A stretch of DNA of 64,000 nt from DSOI01 sp041394885 (lineage in GTDB: Bacteria; Acidobacteriota; Terriglobia; Bryobacterales; Bryobacteraceae), in contig JAWKHI010000010.1 in assembly GCA_041394885.1 (NCBI GenBank), positions 1 to 64,000 of the forward strand, given 5' to 3'. The notes below the pieces were generated by a model. That model did not search any database and was not told the origin of the DNA. It saw only the letters and a list, made by a program, of their open reading frames with translations. Both the position numbers and the translations under genes were made by a program. Within the stretch, counting starts at the first letter, position 1, and the number at the start of each line of letters is the position of its first letter. This document shows, one piece after another, positions 1-8,504 of the stretch.

Positions 1-74
1 GCTATGCGGTAGACGGAGCCCAGCGGGTGGCGATCGCAGCGGGCAGCGGGGTGTACGTGTTCGGGCTACGATAG
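1..74 (+). CDS. C-terminal tail of a PQQ-dependent (quinoprotein) dehydrogenase, partial
   Basis: This is the last 23 codons of a gene that begins before the window, ending in TAG at 72-74. The readable tail contains QRVAIAAGSGVYVFGL. That matches the closing beta-strand of quinoprotein alcohol/glucose dehydrogenases, where the chain ends in a 'G-x-Q-Y-V-A-x-x-A-G-x-G-x-x-x-F-G-L' pattern closing the eight-bladed propeller. These enzymes oxidise alcohols or sugars in the periplasm with pyrroloquinoline quinone. Only the tail is visible, so substrate and cofactor cannot be judged. The stop lies 3 nt before the OPT transporter start, so the two may be co-transcribed. Confidence 0.55.
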   Translation, partial: YAVDGAQRVAIAAGSGVYVFGLR

Positions 75-77
75 ACC

Positions 78-2036
78 ATGCCCGGTTCCCAGAACGATCC
101 CGCCGAACTCACAGTGAAGGCGGTGGCGCTCGGCATTTTCCTCTCTTTCGTATTTGGGGCGGCCAACGCGTATCTCGGCATGCGCGCCGGCCAAACCGTG
201 GCCGCCACGATACCGGCGGCGGTGATCGCGATGGCGTTGTTCCGGCTACCGGGATTCAAGGGAACGATTCAGGAGCAGAACATCGCACGCACATCGGCGT
301 CGGTGGGCGAGGCGCTGGTGGCCGGGGCCATCTTCACGATTCCGGCGTTCGTGATGGCGGAAGTGGATGGCAAGCGGCTGTGGACCGATCTGCGAGCCCA
401 TTATTGGGAAGCAACGTTCATCCTGCTAATCGGCGGACTGATCGGCGTGTTCTTCATCATCCTGCTGCGCCGTCCGCTATGCGTGGACGCGGGATTGCCG
501 TGGCCGGAAAGCGTGGCCAGCGCGGAAATCGTACGTGCCGGGGCCGAGAGTTCTTCCGCGCCGCGTTATATCTTCGGGGCGATGGCATTCGGCGGCCTGC
601 TGCAGATACTGAAGAGCGACAAGGGGCTCGCCATTTTTCGCGAGTACACGGAGGGCTTCTTACGATTTCCGCAGTCGATGATCCGGCACTTCAACTTCGA
701 TAAGCAGCCAATTGGGGATGTGGCGCATGCGGGGGGGATCGCGTGGTCCACACCGGCCTTGTCGCCGGCTCTGATCGGGATCGGTTATCTGATCGGTCCG
801 CAACTGGCTTCCATCAACGTGGCGGGCGGCATTCTGGCGTGGTGGGTGATGATCCCCCTGGTGCTGTTCGTGGATCCGGACTTGCCGCGGCGGATCGGCG
901 GCGCCGAGTCCGACGTGGCGGCCTTCACGGTCTGGTACAACATCGTGCGGCCGATCGCGGTGGGCGCCATGCTGGTGGCTGCGGCGAACACGTTGTTCGG
1001 GATGCGCGATTCGATTGCGAAGTCTCTGCGCGGCGCCATGGCGGCGTCGGCGAGAGCGGGAGAGGCATCGAGCCAGGAGAGGACCGAGCGCGACATTCCG
1101 ACGAAATGGATACTGACGGCCACCGCGGCGTTGCTGATTCCCGTGGCCGCGCTTTACTACTGGTTCACCGGCGGTTGGGGCGCGGCGCTGCTTTCCGCGG
1201 TGGTGATGATGGTAGCGGGATTCCTGCTCTCGGCAGTGGGCGGATACCTGGTGGGGTTAGTGGGAAGTTCGAACCAGCCGGTCTCCGGATTGACTCTGGC
1301 GGCGTTGGTGATGGCCGCGCTGCTGCTGCTCGCCTTCGGCGTAACGGGCGCGCCGGGCGTGGCGGCGGTGCTGGGCGTGGCGGCGGTGGTTTGCTGCGCG
1401 TGCTGCGTGTCCGGCTCGTTGATCCAGGATCTGAAGGCCGGCCATCTGCTCGGCGGAACGCCGTGGAAGATGGAACTGGTGGAGATCGTAACCGTGGCGC
1501 TGCTGGCATTCTTTCTGATGGCGCCGATATTGGCGCTGCATGAGGCGAACCTGGCCACCGGTGGCATCGGAGGGCGGGCTCTCCCAGCGCCGCAAGCGGG
1601 TCTGATGGCGCAACTGGCCAAGGGAATCGTCGGCGGCCAGATGGCCTGGGGACTGCTCGGGATCGGCGCGGCGTTCGCCTTCGCCCTGATCCTGTGCGGT
1701 GCGCGGGCGCCGATGCTGATCGCAGTGGGTATGTACCTGCCGTTCGACACAACCTCGGCGATCTTCATCGGCGGGCTGCTGCAGTGGGCCGCGGCGCGCT
1801 GGGGCGCCGACGAGGAGAAAGGAACGCTGCTAGCCAGCGGATTGATCGCGGGCGAGGCGATCGTGGGCATCCTGCTGGCGGTGACGTTCGTGGCGGGCAT
1901 ACCGTCACTCACGCGGCTGCTGACGGGCGAGGATGAACTGAGCTTCTACGCGCAATGGGGCGGGTGGTTGTCGCTGCTCGGCTTCGCAGCGATCGCCTGG
2001 GTGCTGGTGCGCCTGCCGCGTACCTCGCCGGAGTAG
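78..2036 (+). CDS. OPT family oligopeptide transporter
   Basis: This 652-residue polytopic inner-membrane protein is almost entirely hydrophobic helices, with room for about 14-16 transmembrane segments. The N-terminus carries the OPT hallmark (residues about 25-55: A-N-A-Y-L-G-M-R-A-G-Q-T-V, then T-I-P-A-A-V-I). Internal repeats of the G-x-x-x-G type and a cytoplasmic loop near residues 320-345 also fit. OPT proteins are proton-coupled importers of short peptides or metal chelates; the substrate cannot be read from sequence. The ATG at 78 has no Shine-Dalgarno, but a TACGAT hexamer lies at 67-72, 5 nt upstream, inside the end of the preceding gene. It may therefore be read from a leaderless promoter as well as by read-through. 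Confidence 0.88.
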   Translation: MPGSQNDPAELTVKAVALGIFLSFVFGAANAYLGMRAGQTVAATIPAAVIAMALFRLPGFKGTIQEQNIARTSASVGEALVAGAIFTIPAFVMAEVDGKRLWTDLRAHYWEATFILLIGGLIGVFFIILLRRPLCVDAGLPWPESVASAEIVRAGAESSSAPRYIFGAMAFGGLLQILKSDKGLAIFREYTEGFLRFPQSMIRHFNFDKQPIGDVAHAGGIAWSTPALSPALIGIGYLIGPQLASINVAGGILAWWVMIPLVLFVDPDLPRRIGGAESDVAAFTVWYNIVRPIAVGAMLVAAANTLFGMRDSIAKSLRGAMAASARAGEASSQERTERDIPTKWILTATAALLIPVAALYYWFTGGWGAALLSAVVMMVAGFLLSAVGGYLVGLVGSSNQPVSGLTLAALVMAALLLLAFGVTGAPGVAAVLGVAAVVCCACCVSGSLIQDLKAGHLLGGTPWKMELVEIVTVALLAFFLMAPILALHEANLATGGIGGRALPAPQAGLMAQLAKGIVGGQMAWGLLGIGAAFAFALILCGARAPMLIAVGMYLPFDTTSAIFIGGLLQWAAARWGADEEKGTLLASGLIAGEAIVGILLAVTFVAGIPSLTRLLTGEDELSFYAQWGGWLSLLGFAAIAWVLVRLPRTSPE

Positions 2037-2048
2037 CATACTGAAGCG

Positions 2049-3188
2049 ATGAAGATTCGCGAGATTCGCGCGTTCGGCCTGCGCGGCAAGACACCCGAGG
2101 GTGGATGGTCCAACGAACTGCAACCGGAAGACTGCGTCCACACGATCGTGGCCGTGCTCACCGATGAAGGCACGGTGGGATGGGGAAGCGTATTTACCAG
2201 CGAAAGCCTGGTGCGGGCATCGCTGGGTGTGTTGAAGCCACTCTACACGGGCGAGCATGCGCTCGAACCCGAGAGGGTGAGCGAGAAGCTGCATCAGAAC
2301 ACGTTCTGGCTGGGGCGCGGAGGCGCGATCACCCACACCATCAGCGGCATCGATCTCGCGCTGTGGGATCTGCTGGGTAAGGCGTCGGGACAACCGGTAG
2401 GCAGGCTGCTCGGCGGCCGATGCCGGGAACGGGTGCGTCCCTACGCATCGCTGCTGATGCGTGAACCCGAGCGCATGGCGGACGAGTTGTTGCCCGTCAA
2501 AGAGCAGGGGTTCCGCGCGTTCAAGATCGGCTGGGGACCCTTCGGCCGCCGCGGCGGCGCGAAGATGGACGAATCGATCGTGAGCGCGGCGCGCGATGCG
2601 GTGGGCGAAGAGTCCTTACTGATGGTGGACGCCGGCGGCAGCGACGCGTTCTGGCCCGGAAATCTGAAGTGGGCCACCCGCACCGCCGAGATGCTGGCCG
2701 ACTACGGCGTGTTCTGGTTCGAAGAGGCGCTGGCGCCGGATGCCCTCGACGACTATGTGCAACTCCGCGCCGCCTCTCCGGTGCCGATTGCCGGAGGCGA
2801 AGTGTTGACACGGCGGCAATCGTTCACGCCGTGGCTGCGCGACGGCGCGTTCGATATCGTGCAACCGGACGTGACCAAGGTGGGCGGACTGAGCGAACAG
2901 CGGCGCATTGCATGGATGGCGCGTGAACACGGGGTCCGGTTCATTCCGCACGGCTGGAACACGGCGGTGGGGCTGGCGTCGGACCTGCAGATCGCGTCGG
3001 CGTTCCCGGATACGGATCTGGTGGAGTATCTTACCGGCTCGCCGTTCATCGATGAGTTGGTGACGGCGCCGTGGAAGCTCGACGCCGACGGCATGCTGGC
3101 GATTCCAGACAAGCCGGGATTGGGCGTGGACATCCGTCTCGACGCACTGGCGGAGTTTGCGTGCGTGGACGCGAAGAGTCTGCTCTAG
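2049..3188 (+). CDS. Mandelate racemase/muconate lactonizing enzyme family protein (enolase superfamily)
   Basis: This 379-residue TIM-barrel enzyme shows an N-terminal capping domain (about 1-115) and the barrel with its catalytic residues. Likely metal ligands are D194 (MVDAGG), E225/E226 (WFEEAL) and E251 (AGGEVL). K159 (FKIGW) sits where the first catalytic base belongs, and D274 with H301 (PHGWN) makes the His-Asp dyad of the mandelate-racemase subgroup. Such enzymes dehydrate or racemise sugar acids or related alpha-hydroxy acids using Mg2+. The exact substrate is not readable. A CATACT box at 2037-2042 lies 6 nt before the ATG and no ribosome-binding site is seen. The stop abuts the helicase start (TAG at 3186-3188, ATG at 3189). 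Confidence 0.88.
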   Translation: MKIREIRAFGLRGKTPEGGWSNELQPEDCVHTIVAVLTDEGTVGWGSVFTSESLVRASLGVLKPLYTGEHALEPERVSEKLHQNTFWLGRGGAITHTISGIDLALWDLLGKASGQPVGRLLGGRCRERVRPYASLLMREPERMADELLPVKEQGFRAFKIGWGPFGRRGGAKMDESIVSAARDAVGEESLLMVDAGGSDAFWPGNLKWATRTAEMLADYGVFWFEEALAPDALDDYVQLRAASPVPIAGGEVLTRRQSFTPWLRDGAFDIVQPDVTKVGGLSEQRRIAWMAREHGVRFIPHGWNTAVGLASDLQIASAFPDTDLVEYLTGSPFIDELVTAPWKLDADGMLAIPDKPGLGVDIRLDALAEFACVDAKSLL

Positions 3189-5891
3189 ATGGAACCGGTT
3201 GTGCTCAGCCTGACACCGCATGGACGGTTGGTGGCGCACATCCCCGCGGATGCAGAACCGGGACAAGGCGATCTGGCACGGCGCATCGATGCCGCGTTCC
3301 AGCGCGGGCCAGGCCATGGCCTGTTGCTGCTCGGCGCCGAGCAGGTGGGCACACCGCTGCCCGCGGCCCTGCCGTACTGGCGCGATTTCGGGGCGCGCTA
3401 CGTAACCGCGTTGCGCACGCAACTCGAAGCCGGGGCCGAGCGCAAAAGGGCGCCTGTTCCGCCGCCACCGCGGCAGGAACTGGAATGGCTGGCCCTCACC
3501 CCGCCGCCGATGTTGGGCGCGGAGTATCTGAGCGGCGCGGTTCTCGAAGACTTATGGCGCGCGCTGGATGGGGCGTTCGACACGGAGCTTTCCGAATCCG
3601 GACAGTGCGTACAGGACTTTCTACGCGGCCGGAACCACGCGTGGAATCTGGTGGGGCGGGTCCATTTCAATGTCGCCGAGAATCGCAAGGATCCTGACGC
3701 GCCGTTCGCGTTTCTGGCCACGTACACGACGAAGCTTTCCGATCAGGCCAAGGCGCAGCATTTGCCGCTGGGCCAAGCGCTGCGGGAATACGCGGGCGCG
3801 GCCAACAAGGAACGCTTGTTGTCGCTGCTGGTGCCGGTGCAGCGCGCATCGGAGAGTTGTTCCTGGCTCAAGGCGATGGTGGACGGTGGCGAGATTTTTC
3901 ATCCGCTGCGATGGACGCCTCGCGAGGCCCTACAGCTTCTTCGCGACGTTCCCCAACTGGAATCGGCGGGCGTGGTGGTGCGGATGCCGGCGGCGTGGCG
4001 CGGGAATCGGCCGCCACGCCCACGGGTCACCGGGACGGTGGGGACGAAGCCGCCGTCCGGGTTGGGCCAGGATGCCCTGCTCGATTTCAAAATGGAGGTG
4101 ACGCTGGAAGGGGAGGCGCTCACGCGGGCGGAGATCGAAGAGCTGCTGGCGGCTACCGAGAGCCTCGCCATGGTGCGGGGGCGATGGATCGAGGTGGATC
4201 GGGATCATCTGAGGAAGATGCTGGATCGCTTCGCCGAGGTGGAGCAGGCGGCTAAGGATAACGGAATCGCGTTCGCCGAGGCGATGCGGCTTGTTGCCGG
4301 GGCGGGAGTGGCGGCGGGCGAAGCCGCGGTAACGGAAAACGTGGATTGGGCCGGGGTGACGGCGGGGCCATGGTTATCCCAAACGCTCGCGGCGCTGCGG
4401 AGTCCGGAAGGTTTGGCGCGCGTGGACCCGGGCGCAGCGTTGCGGGCCACCTTGCGGCCCTACCAGCAGGTGGGCGTCCGCTGGCTGTACCTGCTGACGA
4501 AGCTGGGGCTCGGGGCATGCCTCGCCGACGATATGGGCCTGGGCAAGACAATGCAAGTGATCTCGCTGCTATTGGTGCTACGGGGCCAGGCGGGGGCAGA
4601 CCGGGAACCGAGCCTGTTGGTGGCGCCGGCGTCGCTGCTGGCCAACTGGGCTTCGGAAGTGGAGCGTTTCGCGCCGGGCTTGAAGACCCTCATCGCGCAT
4701 CCTTCGTCGCTGCCGGCGGCGGAAATGAAGAAGGTCGACCGGGATCGGCTCGCCAACGTCGACCTGGTGATCACCAGCTACGGCACGCTGCTGCGAGCGC
4801 CGTGGATCACGGAAGCACGCTGGCGCGTGGCCGTGCTCGACGAAGCACAGGCGATCAAGAATCCGGACTCCAAGCAGACGCGGACGGCGAAGCAACTGAA
4901 GGCTGGAGCCAGGCTCGCTCTCACCGGCACTCCGGTGGAGAACCGGCTGGGCGACTTATGGTCCATCTTCGACTTCATCAATCCGGGACTGTTGGGATCA
5001 GCGAAGCAGTTCACGGCGTACACGAAGCAGTTGGGTAAGCAAGCGCACGTATCTTATGGTCCCTTGCGGGAACTTGTGCGGCCCTATATTCTGCGCCGCC
5101 TGAAGACCGACAAGGCGGTGATCTCGGACCTGCCCGACAAGACCGAGTTGAAGGCATACTGTCCTCTGAGCCGGCGGCAGGCCGTACTGTACGAGCAGGC
5201 CGTCGCGGACCTGGCCAGGCAACTGGAGAGCGCGGAAGGGATCCAGCGGCGGGGCTTGGTGCTGGCGTTCCTGATGCGATTCAAACAGATCTGCAATCAT
5301 CCCTCACAGTGGCTGGGCGACGGCGGATGGAGCGAGAACGAGAGCGGCAAATTCGCGCGGCTGCGCGAGATCGCGGAAGTGGCGGCGTCGAGACAGCAGA
5401 AAATGCTCGTCTTCTCGCAGTTTCGTGAGACGGTCGGGCCGCTGTCGGATTTTCTCGCGTCGGTGTTCGAGCGTCCTGGGCTCGTGCTGCATGGAGAGAC
5501 AGCGGTGAGTAAGCGCAAGGACCTGGTGCGCCGCTTCCAGGAAGACGAGGGGGTTGGATTCTTCGTGCTTTCCTTGAAGGCCGGTGGGTCTGGCCTGAAC
5601 CTCACTGCCGCGTCGCACGTGGTGCATTTCGACCGGTGGTGGAACCCCGCGGTGGAAAATCAGGCGACGGATCGCGCTTTCCGGATCGGGCAGACAAAGA
5701 ACGTTCTCGTGCATAAGTTCATCTGCCGCGGCACGGTGGAAGAGAGAATCGATGAGATGATAGAGGCCAAGCGGAAACTCTCGGACGACTTACTCGAAGG
5801 AGGCGCCGATTTGTTACTGACGGAGATGGACGACGAGGATCTTTTGAGCCTGGTGGCGCTCGACATCGGCAAGGCACGGGGAGATGCCTGA
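3189..5891 (+). CDS. SNF2/HepA-like superfamily 2 helicase
   Basis: This is a 900-residue ATP-dependent DNA translocase. Residues 1 to about 400 form the bacterial SNF2-associated accessory region. The motor follows: Walker A at 450-454 (GLGKT, K453), the DEAQ Walker B box at 551-554, TGTPVEN after about 575, and the C-terminal helicase lobe with VFSQFRE and the SNF2 box D-R-A-F-R-I-G-Q at 828-835. The family remodels protein-DNA or RNA polymerase-DNA complexes; the target is unknown. The ATG follows the previous stop with no gap. The SWIM protein starts 3 nt after this stop, a repeated bacterial pairing that suggests one functional unit, perhaps in repair or transcription recycling (inference). 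Confidence 0.9.
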   Translation: MEPVVLSLTPHGRLVAHIPADAEPGQGDLARRIDAAFQRGPGHGLLLLGAEQVGTPLPAALPYWRDFGARYVTALRTQLEAGAERKRAPVPPPPRQELEWLALTPPPMLGAEYLSGAVLEDLWRALDGAFDTELSESGQCVQDFLRGRNHAWNLVGRVHFNVAENRKDPDAPFAFLATYTTKLSDQAKAQHLPLGQALREYAGAANKERLLSLLVPVQRASESCSWLKAMVDGGEIFHPLRWTPREALQLLRDVPQLESAGVVVRMPAAWRGNRPPRPRVTGTVGTKPPSGLGQDALLDFKMEVTLEGEALTRAEIEELLAATESLAMVRGRWIEVDRDHLRKMLDRFAEVEQAAKDNGIAFAEAMRLVAGAGVAAGEAAVTENVDWAGVTAGPWLSQTLAALRSPEGLARVDPGAALRATLRPYQQVGVRWLYLLTKLGLGACLADDMGLGKTMQVISLLLVLRGQAGADREPSLLVAPASLLANWASEVERFAPGLKTLIAHPSSLPAAEMKKVDRDRLANVDLVITSYGTLLRAPWITEARWRVAVLDEAQAIKNPDSKQTRTAKQLKAGARLALTGTPVENRLGDLWSIFDFINPGLLGSAKQFTAYTKQLGKQAHVSYGPLRELVRPYILRRLKTDKAVISDLPDKTELKAYCPLSRRQAVLYEQAVADLARQLESAEGIQRRGLVLAFLMRFKQICNHPSQWLGDGGWSENESGKFARLREIAEVAASRQQKMLVFSQFRETVGPLSDFLASVFERPGLVLHGETAVSKRKDLVRRFQEDEGVGFFVLSLKAGGSGLNLTAASHVVHFDRWWNPAVENQATDRAFRIGQTKNVLVHKFICRGTVEERIDEMIEAKRKLSDDLLEGGADLLLTEMDDEDLLSLVALDIGKARGDA

Positions 5892-5894
5892 CAG

Positions 5895-6716
5895 ATGAGA
5901 TATGACGGCTGGGGCTTCAAGCCTTATGTCACGGTGGGGGAGCGAAGGCGCCAGGCTGCACTGGCGATGCAGCAGAGGAGGAAGCAAGGCCATCCGGTTT
6001 CGCCCGTGCAAATCGAAGGGCGGAAGATTACAACGACTTTCTGGGGGATGGCATGGTGCGAGAACCTGGAGCGGTATAGCGACTACGCGAATCGTCTGCC
6101 GCGCGGGCGGACCTACGTGCGCAACGGTTCCGTGGTCGACCTGCAGATCACCAAAGGCGAGATAACCGCGTCCGTAATGGGATCCAGCCTGTACACGGTG
6201 ACCGTGGCGATAACTCCGGTGAAGAAGACACTGTGGAGCGCACTTTGCACCGATTGCGCGGGCGGAATCGACTCCCTGGTCGAGTTATTGCAGGGCAAGT
6301 TGTCGAAAGCGGTGATGGAGCGCATATGCCGGCAGCACGACGGCCTGTTTCCGTCTCCGCGTGAGATCAAGCTGTCGTGCAGTTGCCCGGATTGGGCGGG
6401 GATGTGCAAGCACCTGGCGGCGGTGATGTATGGGATCGGCGCGCGGTTCGATCATCAACCGGAACTGCTGTTCCGTCTGCGTGGCGTGGACGAGATGGAG
6501 CTGATTGCGCGGGCGGGCGCGGCGGCTCCACTTCATACCGGGGCACCGGGAGCGGAGCGGGTGCTGGCTGACGACGACCTTGGCGCTTTGTTCGGGATCG
6601 ACATGGCATCGGCCGAAGCACCAGCGAAGGCGCCGCGGGCCAGAAAGACTCCGGCCAAGAAGAAGACGACTAAGTCGAAGTCGAAAGCCACGAAGAAGAG
6701 GAAGAGCGAGCGATAA
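5895..6716 (+). CDS. SWIM zinc-finger protein, partner of the SNF2 helicase
   Basis: This 273-residue protein has a SWIM finger: C162-x-C164 (SCSCPDW) followed by C171-x-H173 (MCKHLA), the CxC...CxH pattern that binds one zinc and contacts DNA or protein. The N-terminus (YDGWGFKPYVTV, then FWGMAWCENLE) matches the family found next to HepA-like helicases. The last 30 residues are lysine-, serine- and threonine-rich and look like a disordered, nucleic-acid-binding tail. It lies 3 nt downstream of the helicase stop and is almost certainly co-transcribed with it. Its molecular role is not established; targeting the helicase to nucleic acid is the simplest inference. Confidence 0.85.
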   Translation: MRYDGWGFKPYVTVGERRRQAALAMQQRRKQGHPVSPVQIEGRKITTTFWGMAWCENLERYSDYANRLPRGRTYVRNGSVVDLQITKGEITASVMGSSLYTVTVAITPVKKTLWSALCTDCAGGIDSLVELLQGKLSKAVMERICRQHDGLFPSPREIKLSCSCPDWAGMCKHLAAVMYGIGARFDHQPELLFRLRGVDEMELIARAGAAAPLHTGAPGAERVLADDDLGALFGIDMASAEAPAKAPRARKTPAKKKTTKSKSKATKKRKSER

Positions 6717-6719
6717 GAT
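6714..6719 (+). promoter_or_regulatory. Candidate -10 box (TAAGAT) for a leaderless sulfatase transcript
   Basis: TAAGAT overlaps the TAA stop of the SWIM gene and sits 8 nt before the sulfatase ATG at 6728. The 8-nt gap has no Shine-Dalgarno. It belongs to the recurring TAnnnT-before-start pattern in this window. No -35 hexamer is evident. Confidence 0.35.
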
Positions 6720-6727
6720 AGAACACG

Positions 6728-8080
6728 ATGCTCGATCGCCGCCGCTTCCTCACCGCACTGGCCGCGCCGTTCGCCGCGCAGGCGCAGCGCCGCAAGCCAA
6801 ACATCGTGATCCTGTTCGCCGACGATCTCGGTTTCGGAGAGTGCGGCTTTCAGGGCAACCGCGAAATACCGACGCCGAACATTGACTCCATCGCCTCCGG
6901 CGGCGTTCGGTTCACCAACGGCTACGTCACTGCTCCGGTCTGCTGCCCCTCGCGCGCTGGCATGATGACGGGCCGCTACCAGACGCGATTCGGGCACGAA
7001 CTGAACCTGATCGGCAGAGCGAACCTCGAGCCGAACGCCGGATTGCCGCTGACGGAGCGCACGATGGCCGAGCGATACAAGGCTGCCGGCTACGCCACGG
7101 GACTGGTAGGCAAGTGGCATCTCGGGGCCAGCGCCCCCTACCATCCGCTGCGGCGCGGATTCGACGAATTCTACGGTTTTCTTCACGAAGGGCATTTCTA
7201 CAATCCACCGCCCTATCGGGGAGCGCTGACACGGCTGCGCACCAACGAACCGCCGTACGACGACGCCAATCCCGTGATGCGGGGAACCGACCCGATCGTG
7301 GAGCCCGAGTACCTCACCGACGCGCTGGCCCGGGAAGCGGTTGGATTCATCGATCGCCATCGCGAGCATCCGTTTTTCCTGTACCTTGCTTTCAATGCCG
7401 TTCATAGCCCCATGCAGGCTCCCGTGCCGCTGGTGCGCGAGTTCCAGCATATCCAGGATGAACAGCGCCGCCTTTTCGCGGCGATGCTATCGTCGATGGA
7501 CAGCGCCGCCGGACGGGTGCTGTCCACTCTGCGCGAGCGCAATCTGGACAACGACACCCTGGTATTTTTCCTCAGCGACAACGGCGGGCCCACCGCCGAA
7601 CTCACCTCCACCAACGAACCGCTGCGGGGCGGCAAGGGTCAGCTCTGGGAGGGAGGGATACGCGTTCCGTTCGCGGTGCAATGGAAGGGCCGCATCCCGG
7701 GCGGGGTCACCTACCAAGAGCCGGTGACCTCGCTCGACATCCTGCCTACCGGTCTGGCGGCGGCGGGTGCGGTGGGCGTGCAGGGTCTCGACGGCGTCAA
7801 TCTGTTGCCCTATCTGACCGGCGAGGCCAAAGGCGCCCCGCATGAATCACTGTTCTGGCGGTACGGACGCAGTATCGCCCTGCGGCGGGGCAATTGGAAG
7901 ATCGTGCGTCAAAGCCAGACGAGGAATGAAGATGCGCCGTACCGGTTGTACGATTTGGACCGGGATGTTGGCGAGACTCGCGACGCCGCGTCGGTGAACG
8001 CGACGGAGTTGAGCCGGCTGCGCGAGGAGGTGGAAGCGTTGAACCGCGAGATGGTAGCGCCGCTTTGGGGGAGGGCGTGA
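6728..8080 (+). CDS. Sulfatase, secreted (type I, formylglycine-dependent)
   Basis: This 450-residue alkaline-phosphatase-fold sulfatase has the maturation motif C72-x-P-S-R, where C72 becomes formylglycine, followed by GRYQTRFG. Metal-binding aspartates D32-D33 lie in LFADDLGFG, and SDNGGP occurs near residue 285. The N-terminus (LDRRRFLTALAAP) is a twin-arginine-type signal peptide with an AQA cleavage site, so the enzyme acts outside the cytoplasm. It removes sulfate from sulfated sugars or aryl sulfates; the substrate is unknown. No anaerobic or FGE-type maturase lies in the window. It converges tail-to-tail with the VOC gene, leaving 6 nt. Confidence 0.92.
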   Translation: MLDRRRFLTALAAPFAAQAQRRKPNIVILFADDLGFGECGFQGNREIPTPNIDSIASGGVRFTNGYVTAPVCCPSRAGMMTGRYQTRFGHELNLIGRANLEPNAGLPLTERTMAERYKAAGYATGLVGKWHLGASAPYHPLRRGFDEFYGFLHEGHFYNPPPYRGALTRLRTNEPPYDDANPVMRGTDPIVEPEYLTDALAREAVGFIDRHREHPFFLYLAFNAVHSPMQAPVPLVREFQHIQDEQRRLFAAMLSSMDSAAGRVLSTLRERNLDNDTLVFFLSDNGGPTAELTSTNEPLRGGKGQLWEGGIRVPFAVQWKGRIPGGVTYQEPVTSLDILPTGLAAAGAVGVQGLDGVNLLPYLTGEAKGAPHESLFWRYGRSIALRRGNWKIVRQSQTRNEDAPYRLYDLDRDVGETRDAASVNATELSRLREEVEALNREMVAPLWGRA

Positions 8081-8086
8081 GATCGC

Positions 8087-8440
8087 CTATGGATTGTGCT
8101 GGTCCAAGAGGATGCCGTTGCCGTCCGGGTCCACCAGCACCATGTGCGCGGGCCCGGTTGTCGTCTCGTCGGCTTCACGCTGGATCGCGATCCCTTTGGC
8201 TTTGAGGGCAGTCTGAATCGAACGCACATCGGAGGGATTGAACGTGATGATGTTTTTTTCGAACATCCCTTGAAAAAGGCCGATGGTGGCGCCGGCGTTT
8301 TGCATGATCACCCAGTTTTGCTCGTATCCCGGATAGGGCTTCTCATACTTCATGGCTTCGAATCCCAGGTTCTCGTAAAAGCTCCTCGATTCGGCAAGAC
8401 TCTTCACGGCAAGGCTGATGGAAAATTGGCCGAGGTTCAT
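8087..8440 (-). CDS. VOC (glyoxalase/bleomycin-resistance) superfamily protein
   Basis: This 117-residue protein spans the two beta-alpha-beta-beta-beta modules of one vicinal-oxygen-chelate domain. It opens with the typical SISLAVKSLAESRSFYENLG and closes with PDGNGILLDQH, which carries a family metal or substrate position. Single-domain VOC proteins act as dimers on small electrophiles or as binding proteins; no specific reaction can be assigned. It is transcribed alone toward the sulfatase gene. Upstream sits TAGAAG, 8 nt before the ATG, a weak form of the leaderless motif. Confidence 0.82.
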   Translation of the reverse strand: MNLGQFSISLAVKSLAESRSFYENLGFEAMKYEKPYPGYEQNWVIMQNAGATIGLFQGMFEKNIITFNPSDVRSIQTALKAKGIAIQREADETTTGPAHMVLVDPDGNGILLDQHNP

Positions 8441-8504
8441 GGCTGCACCTTCTACCTTTCATGCTGGACGATCCTTACCAGCCTAAAGGATGGCGTGAAA
8501 AGGC

